Positions 1-16,369 are shown, counted from the first letter of the stretch. The stretch is 64,000 nt of DNA from Pogonophryne albipinna (GCA_028583405.1 JAPTMU010000161.1:27501-91500); one strand, 5' to 3'. Notes: a model not told the origin generated them from the letters alone. Numbers and translations: made by a program.

Positions 1-33
1 GGAGGGAAAGATTACAAGAGGAGAACTGAGGTT

Positions 34-3207
<3,174 letters not shown>

Positions 3208-4294
3208 CTTTGCAAAACGAGTTAACAGTCACATCTTATCTGGATGAGTGCTGCAGAATACTGTTTATATAAAGGGATAAATGTGTGTGTAGTCTTTCAT
3301 ATTAAACATGATCGCTGGTAGATAGCCACAGAAGTCGTAACACAGTTTAAACTGGGCGGGTCCCATTTTTCCCTGGGCGGATGTTTACCTGAGACAGTTC
3401 ACAGCTGTAGACTTCTCCACGCTGCTTTCAAACTCTGAGTAAACAACGTATGCTTCACTTGGAGGCTGTCTGAAGGTGTACACATGTCTCAGATGGACTT
3501 GGTATCACATTAAGAACGATATTCAGTAATAACAAGTCTGGCAACAATAGCTGGTTTAAATGATTTATTGGAGCTTGCAACGTTTTGAACCCCAGTCAAC
3601 TCGTTTTTCTTTTTGTAGTCCCCGCTGTTCGCGTCCGGATATCTCCATCGTAACCACAACCTCACACACTGGTACTGAATATGCATCAAAGTCTTCCTAC
3701 CTAGCCAAATATACCAAAAGATTTATGTAAATGACAGAAGAAGCGATCGCAATGTGTATTTCAGTCGAAGGCCACGCCCCCCACCTCTGTAAACCAGTTA
3801 ATCCGGAACACCGGGCGGCGTGGTCCCGTGGGTTAGATGCATGGATGTATAATAAGAACTGGATACAGCGTGGGAGGCGGGGCCTCATTCATTCCTATGA
3901 GAGTTGCTCATTGGCGCATGATGATAAAATGGCCCAACTTTTGAGAGAGTGAAACGTCACAGATTACCCAGCATGCCTGAGAAGTACCCGTATGTGCGCT
4001 CATAGCGCATGCGCAACTTTAACCAAAATGCTCGTTCACATCAAGCACGTCAATTTGCGTACACGTAACAGCACCGCGCGTTCATGACAGCATGGTAATG
4101 ATTTGTTATTATGATGGATTTGATATTAACGAGGCGGCAGTTAGTAGCTAGCGGCTAGTTAGTAATTATGCTAATGTACACATCAATCGTTATTATGTAC
4201 TTATATTACGCTGTAACAGGATCTAGTGATATCCAAGCAACAGAGCTTCATTTAGCATGAAAGAATGATTTTATATATATATATGATTGCACTG

Positions 4295-4318
4295 TATATA
4301 TATATATATATATATATA
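4295..4318. repeat. TA dinucleotide repeat
   Basis: An uninterrupted alternating TA run, preceded at 4272-4284 by a shorter one. It lies in the spacer between sdhb and mrpl20. No function is implied. Confidence 0.9.
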
Positions 4319-4710
4319 GGCCTATATATACACTTATAATAATAAGTAATATTAACTTTATTTAATACAACATTTACGGTACAAGATTTAATCATACAGC
4401 CCATGTATAATGATAATGAATTACAGCAAACATGTGCAATATATCCATTATTACAGCTCCGTGGGGTGGCAGTAAGACGATATGGGTCCGTTCTTATTGT
4501 GCATCCATGGGTAAAGATAAACGCAACTCACATTGGTTTCTCAAACAGCATCTCTGTAAACTACGTGTATTCACTGAATTTCACTCTCTGCCTTTAACGG
4601 CTCGTTGTAGCTCCGATAGCTCCAGCCCCCACCCTCCCGGTGAGCACAGTGTGCTCTGATTGGTCGGGACACGTAACATGAATGTGCCGGGTGGCGCGGT
4701 CCCGTGGGTT

Positions 4711-5287
4711 AGATGCGCGTTCATAATGCAGAGGGAAATTTCTCTCAGAATAACGTTAATAGCACATTATTACAACTTGAGGAACGAATGTTTTTAATAA
4801 GGGCTATACAAGTGTTCATACTGGGTAGTTTATTTAGTTTAAAAAAAATTATCCAACGATCTACAGACCACTCTTTCCCCATGTAAGTCAATGGGGAAAA
4901 GTGTTTCCGGGCCTGGCAACCAAACGGAAGTGTAGTACCGCCGTTTGGCCAGCACGAATATTTTCATGTGAGTCCGGCGCACTTCCTGGGGGCTTGGTTA
5001 GATGCGCGTTCATAATGCCGAGGGAAATAACTCTCAGAATAACGTTATTAGCACATTTTTACAACTTGAGGAACGAATGTTTTTAATAAGGGCTATACAA
5101 GTGTTCATACTGGGTAGTTTATTTAGTTTAAAAAAAATTATCCAACGAGTTACAGACCACTCTTTCCCAATGTAAGTCAATGGGAAAAAGTGTTTCCGGG
5201 CCCAGCAACCTAAAGGAAGTGTAGTACCGCCGTTTGACCAGCACGAATATTCTCATCAGACTCCGGCGCACTTCTTGGGGGCTTGGA
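4711..5287. repeat. Tandem duplication, two ~289-bp units
   Basis: The unit starting AGATGCGCGTTCATAATGC at 4711 starts again at 5000, a period of 289 bp. The copies stay close through AACGAATGTTTTTAATAAGG, through a near-palindromic CCCATGTAAGTCAATGGG, and to the end phrase CTTGGGGGCTTGG. They differ at scattered single bases, for example AATTTCTCTC versus AATAACTCTC. Neither copy contains a convincing gene. The short palindrome type is common in fish dispersed repeats, so the unit may be a mobile-element relic duplicated in tandem. Confidence 0.85.
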
Positions 5288-6519
5288 CGGAATATACAGG
5301 TTTTGATAAAAAAGAGCTATAAAATCATTATTTACCGGGGAATATCGCTGATTTCTTCAGGGTATGGTTTAAACATAATGTTTCACTAAATACTGAAGTT
5401 TTGATTAACTATCTAATGACTGGAGCCTTCCTTTAAAATAAGTATTTTTATTAGCTAGTAATTTTAGTTAACGTTACTATAATTAGCTTATCATTGTTTA
5501 CATGTTTGTTTTGCTCATTTCCTGTCACGTTGCCTGTTTACGTGGACATTATTCGTTTACATTTAAAGATAAACAAAACCCAGTCGATAAAGAAGAAATG
5601 TACAGGTTATAAGGGATTGTTGGTCAGTCTAAAGTCAGGTAACAATGTGGGTTAGCTAACTAGTAGCTGACTACGTAACAGGAGCTTCAGAGCATAGACG
5701 GAGCCCTCCACTGTCAACAGGGAGAGCGTTGTTGCTACGATGTGACGTTACCATGAGCAACGCGATGACAGAAGCTCTTACTGACATTAACGGTTAGTTG
5801 AGAGTGTTTATTTATTATAATGTTTAATGTCCACTTACCACCAGTCCTGCGGGTGAGCGGAACGACAAAACCCCACAGCGGCTCAAGGACGAGAGGCAAG
5901 CAGCCGACATTTTGGATATTCTCTGACCTCCACCGCCTGCTATCCCAGCATACACCACGGCTGCGTCATAGCTCTTGTTGGAGCGAATGTTTTGCTGACC
6001 CTCGTCTACCGGGCACACAAGAACTCTAGAAGTTTTTGTACAGTAACCTTAAACATGACAGGGGTCATGGCAACATAACCTAGTAGTATCCATAAACTGT
6101 ATTACTAAAAACATAAATTGATGGGAGCACAATCTCACAGTTGTAATAGCTATTTTGTTTTGATTTCGCAAAAGTTATATTCTGATGGATTATAAACACT
6201 AATTTTCAAAAGATGTTGAGCCCATATAAACCAATTATATTATTTAAAATAAATCTAGAAATATCATAGTCAGCATTCGTAATGATTAATGATGCTAGCG
6301 TTTTCTTGTCAGCAGTAGACGGGCGGAGTTTCGGCAGAGGACACCTTCCGAGACGACCAGGCTGGCAAATCAAACGAACCCTGTGCGCTTGTGTCAGTTG
6401 TCGCACGGCGTGTTGGGCTCACATAACAGTGAGTCTCTTTACAGTAAAGCTGTGCTAAGGTCACTTCAGTGTTTATATTCTGTTAACAAGAAGACCGTGG
6501 TGAAGTAGTACGCTTGAAG

Positions 6520-7935
6520 ATGGTGTTCCTGTCGCTGTCTTGCTGGATCCGAAGCCGTGGACCGGACAGATACTGGAAAGTTCAAGATATAGTCAAAAAT
6601 GCAAAGGTAAGGCCACGACTATTTTCTGGAGGAGAATATGGCTTAGAGCTGTTCTGTGAACATGTTGTGCTTTTTATAATATTGTAATCTTTGTGAAAGT
6701 TACATTTGAAACCTTGTTCAAACCAGACCTTCAGTAAAAGTAATTTGCAATGTTAGTCCTGCTGTGTACAGATGAGCCATGCTGTTTGAGTCGGTTGTAA
6801 ATATGCCTCATAATTTTTAATCCAATAAATGTAGCATACATAATTATGGTTATTTGGTTTAAGTCATCCCTTCTGTCGCTTCCTCCTCCAGCACTTCAGA
6901 GGCAGGAAGAACCGCTGCTACAAGCTGGCAGTGAAGGCGGTCAGGAGGGCTTTCGTCTACGCCACCAAAGGTCGGAGGCTCAAGAAACGCTACATGAGGA
7001 CGGTGAGACAAGAAATACTCAAATACAAATGTCCTCCAACGACCTGATGACAAACACATGGCACTGCACACAGGCTTCACTCTGAGATTTAAAATGTATG
7101 AAATAAAATAGTAAATAAATAGATGGATAGATAGATGAGTATGTAACAGAGGGTAATGTCAGGTTATTAGAAAACAATACTTACAATGCAACAATTTTAG
7201 TTGTCATCAAAAATGATTTAAAAAGGTAAATAGACGATGCATATAATAATTAAATATATAAACAAATACAACTTGCACATCAATGCACAAGGGCTTATAT
7301 TGTCAATAATTTGTAATATTAGCAGATTAAATCATGACTTGTACACCAGAAATTCGGTGGAAAATCATAAAGATTAACGAGATTTACAATGCAAGTGTAG
7401 CTTTTATTTTATTTTTTTCAAGCAGTAACAAATTGATTGAAACACAAACAGGAATGAAAACAATTGTAAATCATTTGCATAATTTTAAACAGAACCCAAT
7501 TGATTGGTCCCATTGTGACTGTTGTCACTAATTCCCATCAACATCATTAATTGTATTTTTTGTGCTCTTTATATCTTCAGCTCTGGATCTCACGCATTGC
7601 AGCAGCATCACGTGAGCACGGCATGAAGTATCCCGTCCTAATGCACAACCTCACCAAGGTAGGCTGTGCTGAATTTCCCAGCGGTGCAACCATCATCTCT
7701 ATTTTCCAGGCTGTTTATTCACTCTGTCTGTGTGACATATTTTTTCTTGTCCTTCATACAGTCAAGTGTTCAGCTAAACCGACATGTGATCAGCGACCTG
7801 GCCATCACAGAACCTCGGTCCTTCCTCTCACTTGCAAAAGTGGCGCGGGCTCGACAACAGGAAGGCTTCCGGGCAGCGTTGGGTGACGGCAAAGAGCCCG
7901 TGGGTGTCTTCTCCCGTGTTGTTTTGCTACAGTAA
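6520..7935 (+). CDS. mrpl20: Mitochondrial large ribosomal subunit protein bL20m, 4 exons
   Basis: bL20 protein of the mitochondrial ribosome large subunit; it binds rRNA and is needed early in subunit assembly. Exons 6520-6606, 6892-7002, 7581-7658 and 7762-7935 join with all introns in phase 0 and give 149 aa, the same length as human MRPL20. The basic core [20 protein letters not shown] followed by [14 protein letters not shown] and [17 protein letters not shown] is diagnostic of the bL20 family. The start at 6520 has a G at +4 and is followed by a basic, hydrophobic stretch ([10 protein letters not shown]) suited to mitochondrial import. It is divergent from sdhb, another nuclear gene for a mitochondrial protein, with about 3.3 kb between the start codons. 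Confidence 0.97.
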
Positions 7936-8010
7936 AATTACTTGCTTCAGTTACAGATTTCTTATGTTATGTGGTTTAAAGAACAGTGGCAGTGGACTAT
8001 AAAGATGTTC

Positions 8011-8016
8011 ATTAAA
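8011..8016 (+). terminator. Candidate mrpl20 polyadenylation signal (ATTAAA)
   Basis: ATTAAA lies 75 bp after the mrpl20 stop codon. It is the common variant of AATAAA. It is placed by position and motif only. Confidence 0.45.
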
Positions 8017-10194
8017 CAATTAGTCAGGCACCCTATCCCTTACTTTCTTTAAAGTTGTTGCTTTGTCTTAGTATGTTTGATCACTTGAGAGTGCTGCTTG
8101 GATGACGTGTATCTGTATGGCAACCCAGTTAGCATCACCTTGGTTTTCAGGACAACAAGCCAGTGGGATTCTTCATTGACCACAAACTATTGACTGCAAA
8201 ACAACGAAACCAGAAGTGCAAAATTCTGGACCGATGTCTGGGATTAAGGTCCAAATCCTGCAACTCTAGTTACCAGGGCTGAGTACAACAACCCACATAA
8301 ATGTTCACATCTCATTACCAGGGTCAAGTCATCATTCAGTACGTGGGTGAAAATGACTGATCAGAGAGCAGACAATGATGCACCTGTCTCTGTCTGCTTC
8401 AGGTGTAAATACGTTGACATGTTAAGCAATGAGTAATGTCCCTCAAGTAAAAGAGATATCATATATTGCTCTTGGACATTCTAGCATCTCTACGAATGAC
8501 TGACCTTGAAGGTTCCTCTGCTTGCTATGCTCATCTTCACCCATTCTGCTTTTTTGTGTTACAATGAAAACAGGTTTGACAAATGCAGATGCTTTTTCCT
8601 TTTAAGTCCCTTTCTGATAATTCCAGCGATTGGCAACTCCTGAATACTTTTCTAAATTCTTTAAAAAGTGACCCATCTGAAGTTAAGAGAGTTTACAGTA
8701 GATTGAAGAATATTTTTGAATTTTCCACTCTCGTATCATAACAAAGATCTTGTTATAGTCCAGATGGCAGCTGCGATTAAACTGCAAAGTAATTGTTTGT
8801 CCACTTTCTGTCCGCTTTGATTCTGCCACTGTTCTAACTACAGTGTTGCCACAAGATACTCCTACAGTCGCCCTGATTTCCTCCAGTATCATGATTATCA
8901 ATTTCCACAAGCCTCCTTTGCATAATGCTAGCTTCTTGTTAAGTTATGATTTAATGATGATTGTGAGTTTTTGGAAGAAGAGTGGCCTCAAGTTTTTGTT
9001 GATGACTTTTGTCTCTGTAAATATATATTTTGCCATTTGTTTTTGGCAAGGTTGTCCTCTAAATGTTTATTCATTAAACATTTTTGATATATATGTTGTC
9101 TTCCTGTCTTCTATTTAAACAAGTTAAATAAATGCAATGTAATGTAATATGTGATTATCAGATATATCTTTATTAGATTAGACATTTCTAGCTTTAATTT
9201 TGGATGCTTTGTGCTTTAAGTGTTCTTCTGTGAAAGCCGTAATTTTACACTATGCCCAATTTTGTGTCTTGAGCAGACAACGTGTTGATACAATTATCTT
9301 TATTCAATAAACCCAGGGTAATCGAGAAGGTATCAAAACGTAACCTTCCTCCAGTACCAACATGTATTCTTGATTGCTCTTTGCTAGAAAAACAGTGAGA
9401 CACTACTAAAAGTGCACTTCGTTTACTTGAGTACAAATTAAAGATGATTTCACTTTACTTGAACATTTCAATTTTAAAGTTAACTATACTAAAGATAAAT
9501 GTGCTATTGATGAAAAGTTGAATTTTAAGAGATATGTCAATACAAACATAGGCTGTGATGTTTTATAGAATGTAATGCATTGTATAACATTAGCACAACC
9601 TTACACATCTAAAGCATTACAATGCAATACACATGAACAGAGCAGTACTATTAATTCAAAACATATATAATTGCAAAACCCTTACAGGAAACACTTGACT
9701 GCACAATTAGTACATTGTTTTTAACGTAAACCTTTTGCTGATGATACTTCAGACTTTGCTTGTAGTTTTCAGTACTTTTAAGGAAGAAAAAGGATCTGAA
9801 TATTCTCCCTACGTTGGATACAAAGCACACATGCATTAATGTCAATGACCTTCAATTGACAAAACCAGACACAGTCTGATGCAACCAAAAGAAAACGAAT
9901 TTCCTTTAATTTGCATGTATTATGACCCTCTGCGGCTACCGTATCATTTTGGGTGGGACTACATCATGGACTACATGAATGACCTCTACTGGGGACAGGT
10001 ACTTGAGCCAGCCAATGAGAAACAGAAGTACTCGATACCAGCCAATCCTCGCTGCAGTTGTTCAATCCAACCTGTCATTTCTGCTGCACATGCGCAGAAG
10101 ATTGCGGCATGACACGAGTGTGTAGAGAGTGCAGTGACAGGTCTCTCGCTCCATACACAAGCGGATAAACTGAGTTTTATTCCTTCTCGTCAAA
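8017..10194. other. Spacer between mrpl20 and atad3
   Basis: AT-rich sequence with no recognised exon. Open frames here are short and lack family resemblance. The last 150 bp before atad3 should hold its promoter and 5' untranslated region. Confidence 0.55.
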
Positions 10195-13100
10195 ATGTCG
10201 TGGCTGTTCGGCCTGAACAAGGGGCAGCCTGAAGTGCCCCCCGGTCTCCCGGTTCCCCCTGCACCGCCTGCCCCGCCGGCTGGAGGCTCCGGCGGCGGCG
10301 GAGATAAACCCAAGGACAAATGGAGCAACTTCGATCCCACCGGGCTGGAGAGGGCTGCTCAGGCGGCCAAGGACCTCGACAACTCCCGTAAGTGTTGTGC
10401 AGGGCCGGGTAGCTCAGTGGAGGTTTCTCCTGATTATAAAATCCTGACTGCAGAGAGTCGTGATGCTCCAGCATCCAGAACCTCTCCGGTTCACGGTTGT
10501 GGTCGCTTCAGTGATGCTGTAGCTTTGGAAATGAGGCCCACATTAACACAGCCAGCTTCTGTGAATGTACATTTTAGGTCAGCTTTGAGACTCTGTTTCT
10601 AAATCATGAGAACAACGCTGTGTTCTCTCACCTTCATTCAAACTATTGGACTGGGTTCAAAGGTGTTATGGAAATCTTAGACCTAGTCAATACTGTGGAG
10701 ATATACAATTAGAATGATCAATCAATAAACTGGTGAAACAAACAGAGTTGTTTTTCTGGTTCTTTATTCGAGGCGGCTCGAAGGCACATGTCTCACAGAG
10801 TATAGGATAGTCTGCAGGAGTGTGCGCCATTGTCACAGAATAGCAAAGCTTATATACAAGATAGGGCGGGCAGACAGAGTTTTGTGTAGCATAGTGCTTT
10901 CACACAGGTGTCTCATATTGTTATGAGACACCTGTGTCCTTGAGCTGTAGAAAGTATAACGGTTATCAGAATATGGAAGTTCAAACTTTGTGTGAAGAGG
11001 AGTAGTTTCAACATAGTCTGCCAAATCAGCTCTGTGTCCTTGAAGCGCTTGAGAATAATAACCCTCATTAGAGTATGCAGAGAAAACAGCATATCAGGAA
11101 ATGGTACAGTAATGTTAGACAATGCTTTTAGAAGCATTTGGTTTTACCATATAAGGTAACATAAGAAATTGCCACTACAAAGGTCATCACCTTGCCATCT
11201 GGCATGCAACACCACAAATCTGTTGTTTCTCATACATGCATTTATAATTTAAAGCATTGTCCTTATCTGCTAAGGTAATATGAGGTGAACAGAGAGTAGA
11301 CACAAATCTGTGAGGATTAAGCGCCAGGCAAGCAGGTTACATTGATCACTGGACGTTTCCATGTTTAGAAGCCACAGCATCTTTTACTACCGTGTTGTTG
11401 ACTCTCCTCTCTCCTCCACCCAGGACATGCCAAAGAAGCTCTGGACTTGTCTCGAATGCAGGAGCAGAGCACTCAGATGGAGCATCAGAGTAAAATAAAG
11501 GTACAGTGGAAACGTGTACTATACTACTGCCTTCTTTTCATTTCCAGCAGGGAATGAAGGTGATATTAATTGGGCTAATTTACACACACTAAAGAATACA
11601 CTCTTTTGTGTGTTCCTGTAACAGGAGTACGAAGCAGCAGTTGAGCAGATCAAAGGAGACCAAATACGAGTTCACGCGGAGGAGAGGAGGAAAACTCTTA
11701 ATGAGGAGACCAAGCAGCATCAAGCGGTGAGACAGAGAGGATTTCTCTTTTTAAGATCAACTAGAAGTATGCTTTGCAGTGAACTAGAGAGGTTCGAGTT
11801 GTGTGGTTATGTTTTGTTTTGTTCTGTTACAGAGAGCTCATTTTCAAGATAAGCTGGCCAGACAGCGATATGAGGACCAACTAAGGCAACAGGTGAGGTC
11901 ATCTCCCAAATATGGACACAAAAAAGTCTTATAATGTGACATTACTAATATATCTTTTTATTACAGCAAACACTGAATGATGAGAACCTCCGCAAACAAG
12001 AGGAGTCTGTGCAGAAGCAGGAGGCCATGAGGAAATGTAAGAGACTTTACCTTTAAGATCTTGTTGAAGATCTTGAGTGGTGGTTTATGTACTTGTTGTG
12101 TCTTTTTTTATATAGCGACAATAGAGCACGAGATGGGGCTGAGGCACAAGAACGAGCTCCTGCGTATACAGGCCGAGACCAAAGCACGAGCCCAGGTGGA
12201 GCGAGAGAACGCCGACATCATCCGCGAGCAAATCCGTCTGAAGGCTGCAGAACACAGGCAGACGGTCCTGGAGTCCATAAAGTAAGACACTCAGACCTCT
12301 TTGAGATTTAACACTGCAGTTTTTATGATTTTGGGGATTAAAATAGTTTTTGTAATAGTACTATTTTTGCTTCTTCTGCTCAATTCCTCTTACTGTGTTT
12401 ATGTTTGCACAATTTACACCAAAGCAAATTCCTTGTATGTGTAAACCTACTTGGCAATAAACCAGATTCTGAATCTGGTAAGATGTGTATTGAAAGTTCT
12501 TGCTGTCCTTAATCGTGTTACTAGTTCAAACTGAAGGTATTACAAATGAATACCAGTACAAAACTGTAATAGAATAAGTGTTATTTTAGAAGGGATTATT
12601 TTTTAATGTTAACTGGTTAATCTAGAGTTGCATCATGTGAACGCCCAAAAGGCATGCTGACCGAGACGTGTATTTGCTTTGTTTTAGGACTGCAGGTGCT
12701 GTGTTTGGAGAAGGATTCAGGGCCTTTGTGTCAGACTGGGACAAAGTTACAGCCACGGTAAGACTTTTGTTTCCATTCAGAATCAGTTTGGGGAATTATT
12801 AAACTATAAATGCATAATAAGAGCTGAATCCACCACTGAAGAAAGACCTGTCAACTATACGATACGATATACTTTATTGTCCCCGTAAGGAAATTTGTTC
12901 TGGACTCCGTTCTGCAGTTCCACATACATGTACATATACAAACATAGTGGACATTAAGAGACATACACATATCATCAGTCATACACCGTTTGAACAAACA
13001 CAATACACAGACGCACATACTGACAATGGCGACCTATTGCACTACCCCTCATGGCCAACATTTAAAAAGTACATTTCTTACATTTGACTACATTTCATTT

Positions 13101-16088
13101 CATGTGAATGTTAAGAAGCTTAATCGACATAGGTAGGAATTAGTGCTTATAGCGGTTCAGCCTGTACTACTACTGAAGCATGTTCATTAAAAAGGCTTCT
13201 AATAAATTCAGTCATTAACAACAAATAAATGGTTAAAGCAAAGAGTGTTTTTTTCATACTGTTGTTAAAAAGAAGTTCCAACAAATCTTTCCATTACATT
13301 ACAAAATGAATTTTATTTATTTTTAACATGTCACAAAAAGAACAGTACGGTAAACATAGTAAACTCTTAAAATAAAAAAACTGAAATAAATATTTCATGT
13401 CGAAAAAGGGGTAGGAATTAGTATACACTTATATTATCCTAACCCTTCCATCATTAAATTAACTTAATATATACAACGCAAAAAATTGCTTTTGCTATTA
13501 TTGCCTCAGTCATTTAGTTCTATTTAGACAAAAGAGGGCCAAAACATTTTATTTTTGAAAGTTTTGGACTGTTTCATGACATGGCTTTATATTTTGATGT
13601 TTTCGGTGATCCTCAGAGGGAGCATTATTATGAATGTTGTCTAACTGTTCCTTCTCATCACCAGGTGGCAGGGCTGACCCTTTTAGCTGTGGGAGTTTAT
13701 TCAGCCCGAAGCGCAACCGGGGTGGCAGGACGTTACATCGAGGCCAGGCTCGGGAAGCCGTCGCTGGTGCGGGAAACGTCCCGATTCACCGTGGCAGAGG
13801 TTATCAAGCATCCGGTCAAGGTAGAAAACTAACACATGGATCCTTTGCTTGTTTTGATAGTTGCAGATTATGATATACTAATTGAACTCTTTCTGGTCAC
13901 TTTTTAGATGGCCAAGCGTCTGAAGAGCAAACCTCAGGACGCTCTTGAGGGAGTTGTGCTCAGTGTAAGTGGACATCACAAACAGAGGATGTAGCCAACG
14001 TGTATTTCTGAAGTGATGATGTAAATGTATTTTTCTATGTACTATTAGCCTTCCCTGGAGGAGCGTGTACGTGATATTGCCATAGCAACAAGAAATACAA
14101 GGCAGAACAACGGCCTGTACAGGAACATCCTGATGTACGGCCCACCAGGCACGGGCAAAACTCTCTTTGCTAAGGTAAACCTGAGTGCTGAAAGACAACT
14201 TAATAAACTCCTACATATATGGAAAAAAAGCTTTTCTAACTGTAAGGTATTTTTTCCCCTATTGAGTAGAAGCTGGCAATGCATTCTGGGATGGACTACG
14301 CAATCATGACTGGTGGTGACGTGGCACCCATGGGCCGTGACGGTGTGACAGCCATCCACAAAGTGTTTGACTGGGCTGGCACAAGTCGACGCGGGTAAGC
14401 TGCTTAATAGTATACTACATTACGCACTTTTTTTAGAAGACTATACAGACAGCAATACTGTCCACTCCAGATACAAAATCAACAGTTTATCTCATCTTGT
14501 GTTTTTTATCCTGTTACAGACTTCTGCTTTTTGTTGATGAAGCTGATGCATTCCTTCGTAAGAGGTCCACTGTAAGTTTATTACATTTTTCAGAAACCTA
14601 GCTCCATAAGCTAAATGTTCCTTGTTTCAAAATAAATGTTCCTATTCTTTAAATTATCCCTGATTTATTCTAACTCCATATTGTGCAATATTTACTTATG
14701 TAGGAAAAGATCAGTGAAGACCTCAGAGCCACTTTGAATGCATTCTTGTATCGCACTGGAGAGCAGAGCAACAAGTAAGAATTGATTTACATTCTGTACA
14801 AATTAAACTCTTAAACAGTGGTCATTTTCACATCATTCTCCTTCAACTTCCTACTAATCTTATTGATTTCTTTGTTTTTCTGTCAGGTTCATGCTGGTGT
14901 TGGCAAGTAACCAACCAGAGCAGTTTGACTGGGCCATAAACGACCGCATCGATGAAATGGTGAACTTTGCTCTTCCGGGTCCTGATGAGAGGGAGAGGCT
15001 GGTCCGGCTGTACTTTGACAAATATGTGCTGGAGCCCGCCACTGGAGGGAGGCAGTGAGTACCAGAAACACAGCCGTTAAATAGGTCAAGTCGCTATAAT
15101 AAGGTTCAGTCCACCATGTTAATCATTCACATATAGATATATTTATCCTGAGTAATTTTCACGAGTCGTATTATACTTGATAGAGTGATGCTTTGGCTGA
15201 ACGTCGTTGCCAGGATGAGGATTAGTTTTAGGCCCTAGATGCAGGTAGTGAAATAGCCTGCTCGTCATCTGGATGCAATCATTACAGAGAGGAGCGATGA
15301 AGGCTGAAGAGTGATCCGCAAACAGGACAGGAGGCAATGAACTGAACTCTCATTAATCTGTCCTTGTGTTTGTGGTGTTGTTTTTTTGCAGGAGGATGAA
15401 GCTGGCACAGTTTGATTATGGTCAAAAGTGCTCCGACATAGCGAAGCGTATAGAGGGCATGTCAGGAAGAGAGATCTCTAAGCTGGGTGTGGCCTGGCAG
15501 GTACGTCCCCTTTTTTAAAATTGAAATCCATAGTTCCATTGTTTATCATAAACAGCCATGTAAAATCTTACTTCAAAAATCATTTATCTGGAAGAAAATA
15601 CATTTGTGTTAACTCATGTTCTCTTTTAGGCGGCAGCATATTCCTCTCAAGATGGCGTCCTGACAGAGGCTATGATTGACGCTCGAGTCGACGAAGCTTT
15701 CAAGCAGCACCTTCAGAAGATGGACTGGCTTCATGGAGACGAAGAGGCTCAGACCAGGACCCTTACCCGTCCCCTAGCTGGAGCGACGGCCGCCGTAGGC
15801 CAAATGGGCTTCACTTTGCCCCTCAGCGAGGCCCCAGAGGCTCAGGAGGTGATCGCTCCAGTTCTTGAGTCAAGTACAAAACTAGAAGGTGAAAGTTTAG
15901 CACCTCTTTCAGACATCGACCAACCAGCAGAAGGCAAAAGTGCCCCCCCAGCTGGACAGGACTGTGACGATGCTGTCAAAGCTGCGACGGAAGCAGAGAG
16001 TTTAGCCCCCACTGACAGTGAAGGCAAAGTGACAGAAAAGCAAGACAAAGCTGCATCTCCTCCTCCAAAGGATGGAACTCCAGTTTAA
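10195..16088 (+). CDS. atad3: ATPase family AAA domain-containing protein 3, 16 exons
   Basis: Inner-membrane mitochondrial AAA+ ATPase tied to nucleoid organisation, cristae and cholesterol handling. Coding exons: 10195-10387, 11424-11500, 11625-11726, 11833-11892, 11967-12036, 12116-12281, 12688-12757, 13665-13820, 13908-13964, 14049-14174, 14270-14394, 14520-14571, 14704-14774, 14887-15054, 15392-15500, 15630-16088. They total 2061 bp (686 aa) with every phase closing. Order of parts: Pro/Gly-rich N-terminus ([10 protein letters not shown]), a long charged coiled coil (about 65-235), a hydrophobic segment [14 protein letters not shown] (247-260), Walker A GPPGTGKT (348-355), Walker [13 protein letters not shown] (about 402-413), then the AAA lid ([10 protein letters not shown]). 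After the usual end there is an Ala/Glu/Pro-rich tail of about 110 residues, longer than in human ATAD3A. Fish normally carry a single atad3, unlike the human A/B/C cluster. Confidence 0.97.
10902..10937. repeat. Perfect hairpin in atad3 intron 1
   Basis: ACACAGGTGTCTCATA at 10902-10917 is followed, after a 4-base loop TTGT, by its exact reverse complement at 10922-10937. That is a 16-bp perfect stem in the first intron of atad3. No known small RNA was recognised. The surroundings (about 10740-11330) look like mobile-element relic, so it may be an internal inverted repeat of one. Confidence 0.85.
12860..13050. repeat. Dispersed repeat fragment in atad3 intron 7
   Basis: The phrase ATACTTTATTGTCCCCGTAA followed by GGAAATTTG, and further on CCTATTGCACTACCC, is of the type found at ends of dispersed fish retroelements. 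A similar decayed phrase (GATAGTACTTTATTTATAG) lies near 51629. The family could not be named and the boundaries are approximate. Confidence 0.45.
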
Positions 16089-16369
16089 GTCTTAGATTTG
16101 TTCAATGGGCGGCCTGGATTAGAAAGATTAGTGTCCGGCCTCTTTAACTAGTGTGTCAGTTTGTCTTAAAGTATGTTGGACTGTCTGTGACAGAAGATGA
16201 GTTCAGCAGGTAGGAGCAAATAATTAACTAACTTGACAAAAAAAAAAAATGATGCCTGAGACCTAATATATGATATACATTGTAAAAGTGTACTTTACAT
16301 GGAAACCAGACTGTGTGTCTGCAATAACAGTATATAAGTGTTATGCACTGTGGAGAGTCTGTTGAAATT

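Larger units (their letters stand above)
3208..6519. other. sdhb-mrpl20 spacer with repeats
   Basis: The two genes are divergently arranged, so this 3.3 kb should contain both promoters. No protein-coding exon was recognised. It holds a TA repeat, a tandem duplication of about 289 bp, and a phrase GTCCCGTGGGTTAGATGC near 3822 that recurs near 4699 at the head of the duplication. A CAG/GTAAAC donor-like site on the minus strand at 3389/3388 could mark an untranslated sdhb exon, but its upstream frame is closed, so I did not call it coding. Confidence 0.6.

Noticed and set aside
3389..3480. Possible sdhb coding exon ending CTCAG/GTAAAC
   Set aside because: The frame compatible with exon 2 meets a TGA upstream and has no ATG; at most it is untranslated.
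8149..8280. Possible extra mrpl20 exon (acceptor-like TTTTCAG, then DNKPVGFF)
   Set aside because: mrpl20 already ends at 7935 with the full 149-aa family length; the resemblance to the DGKEPVGVF end is short and probably chance.
10062..10474. Minus-strand open frames rich in Pro/Gly
   Set aside because: Shadows of atad3 exon 1 on the opposite strand, favoured by its GC-rich proline codons.
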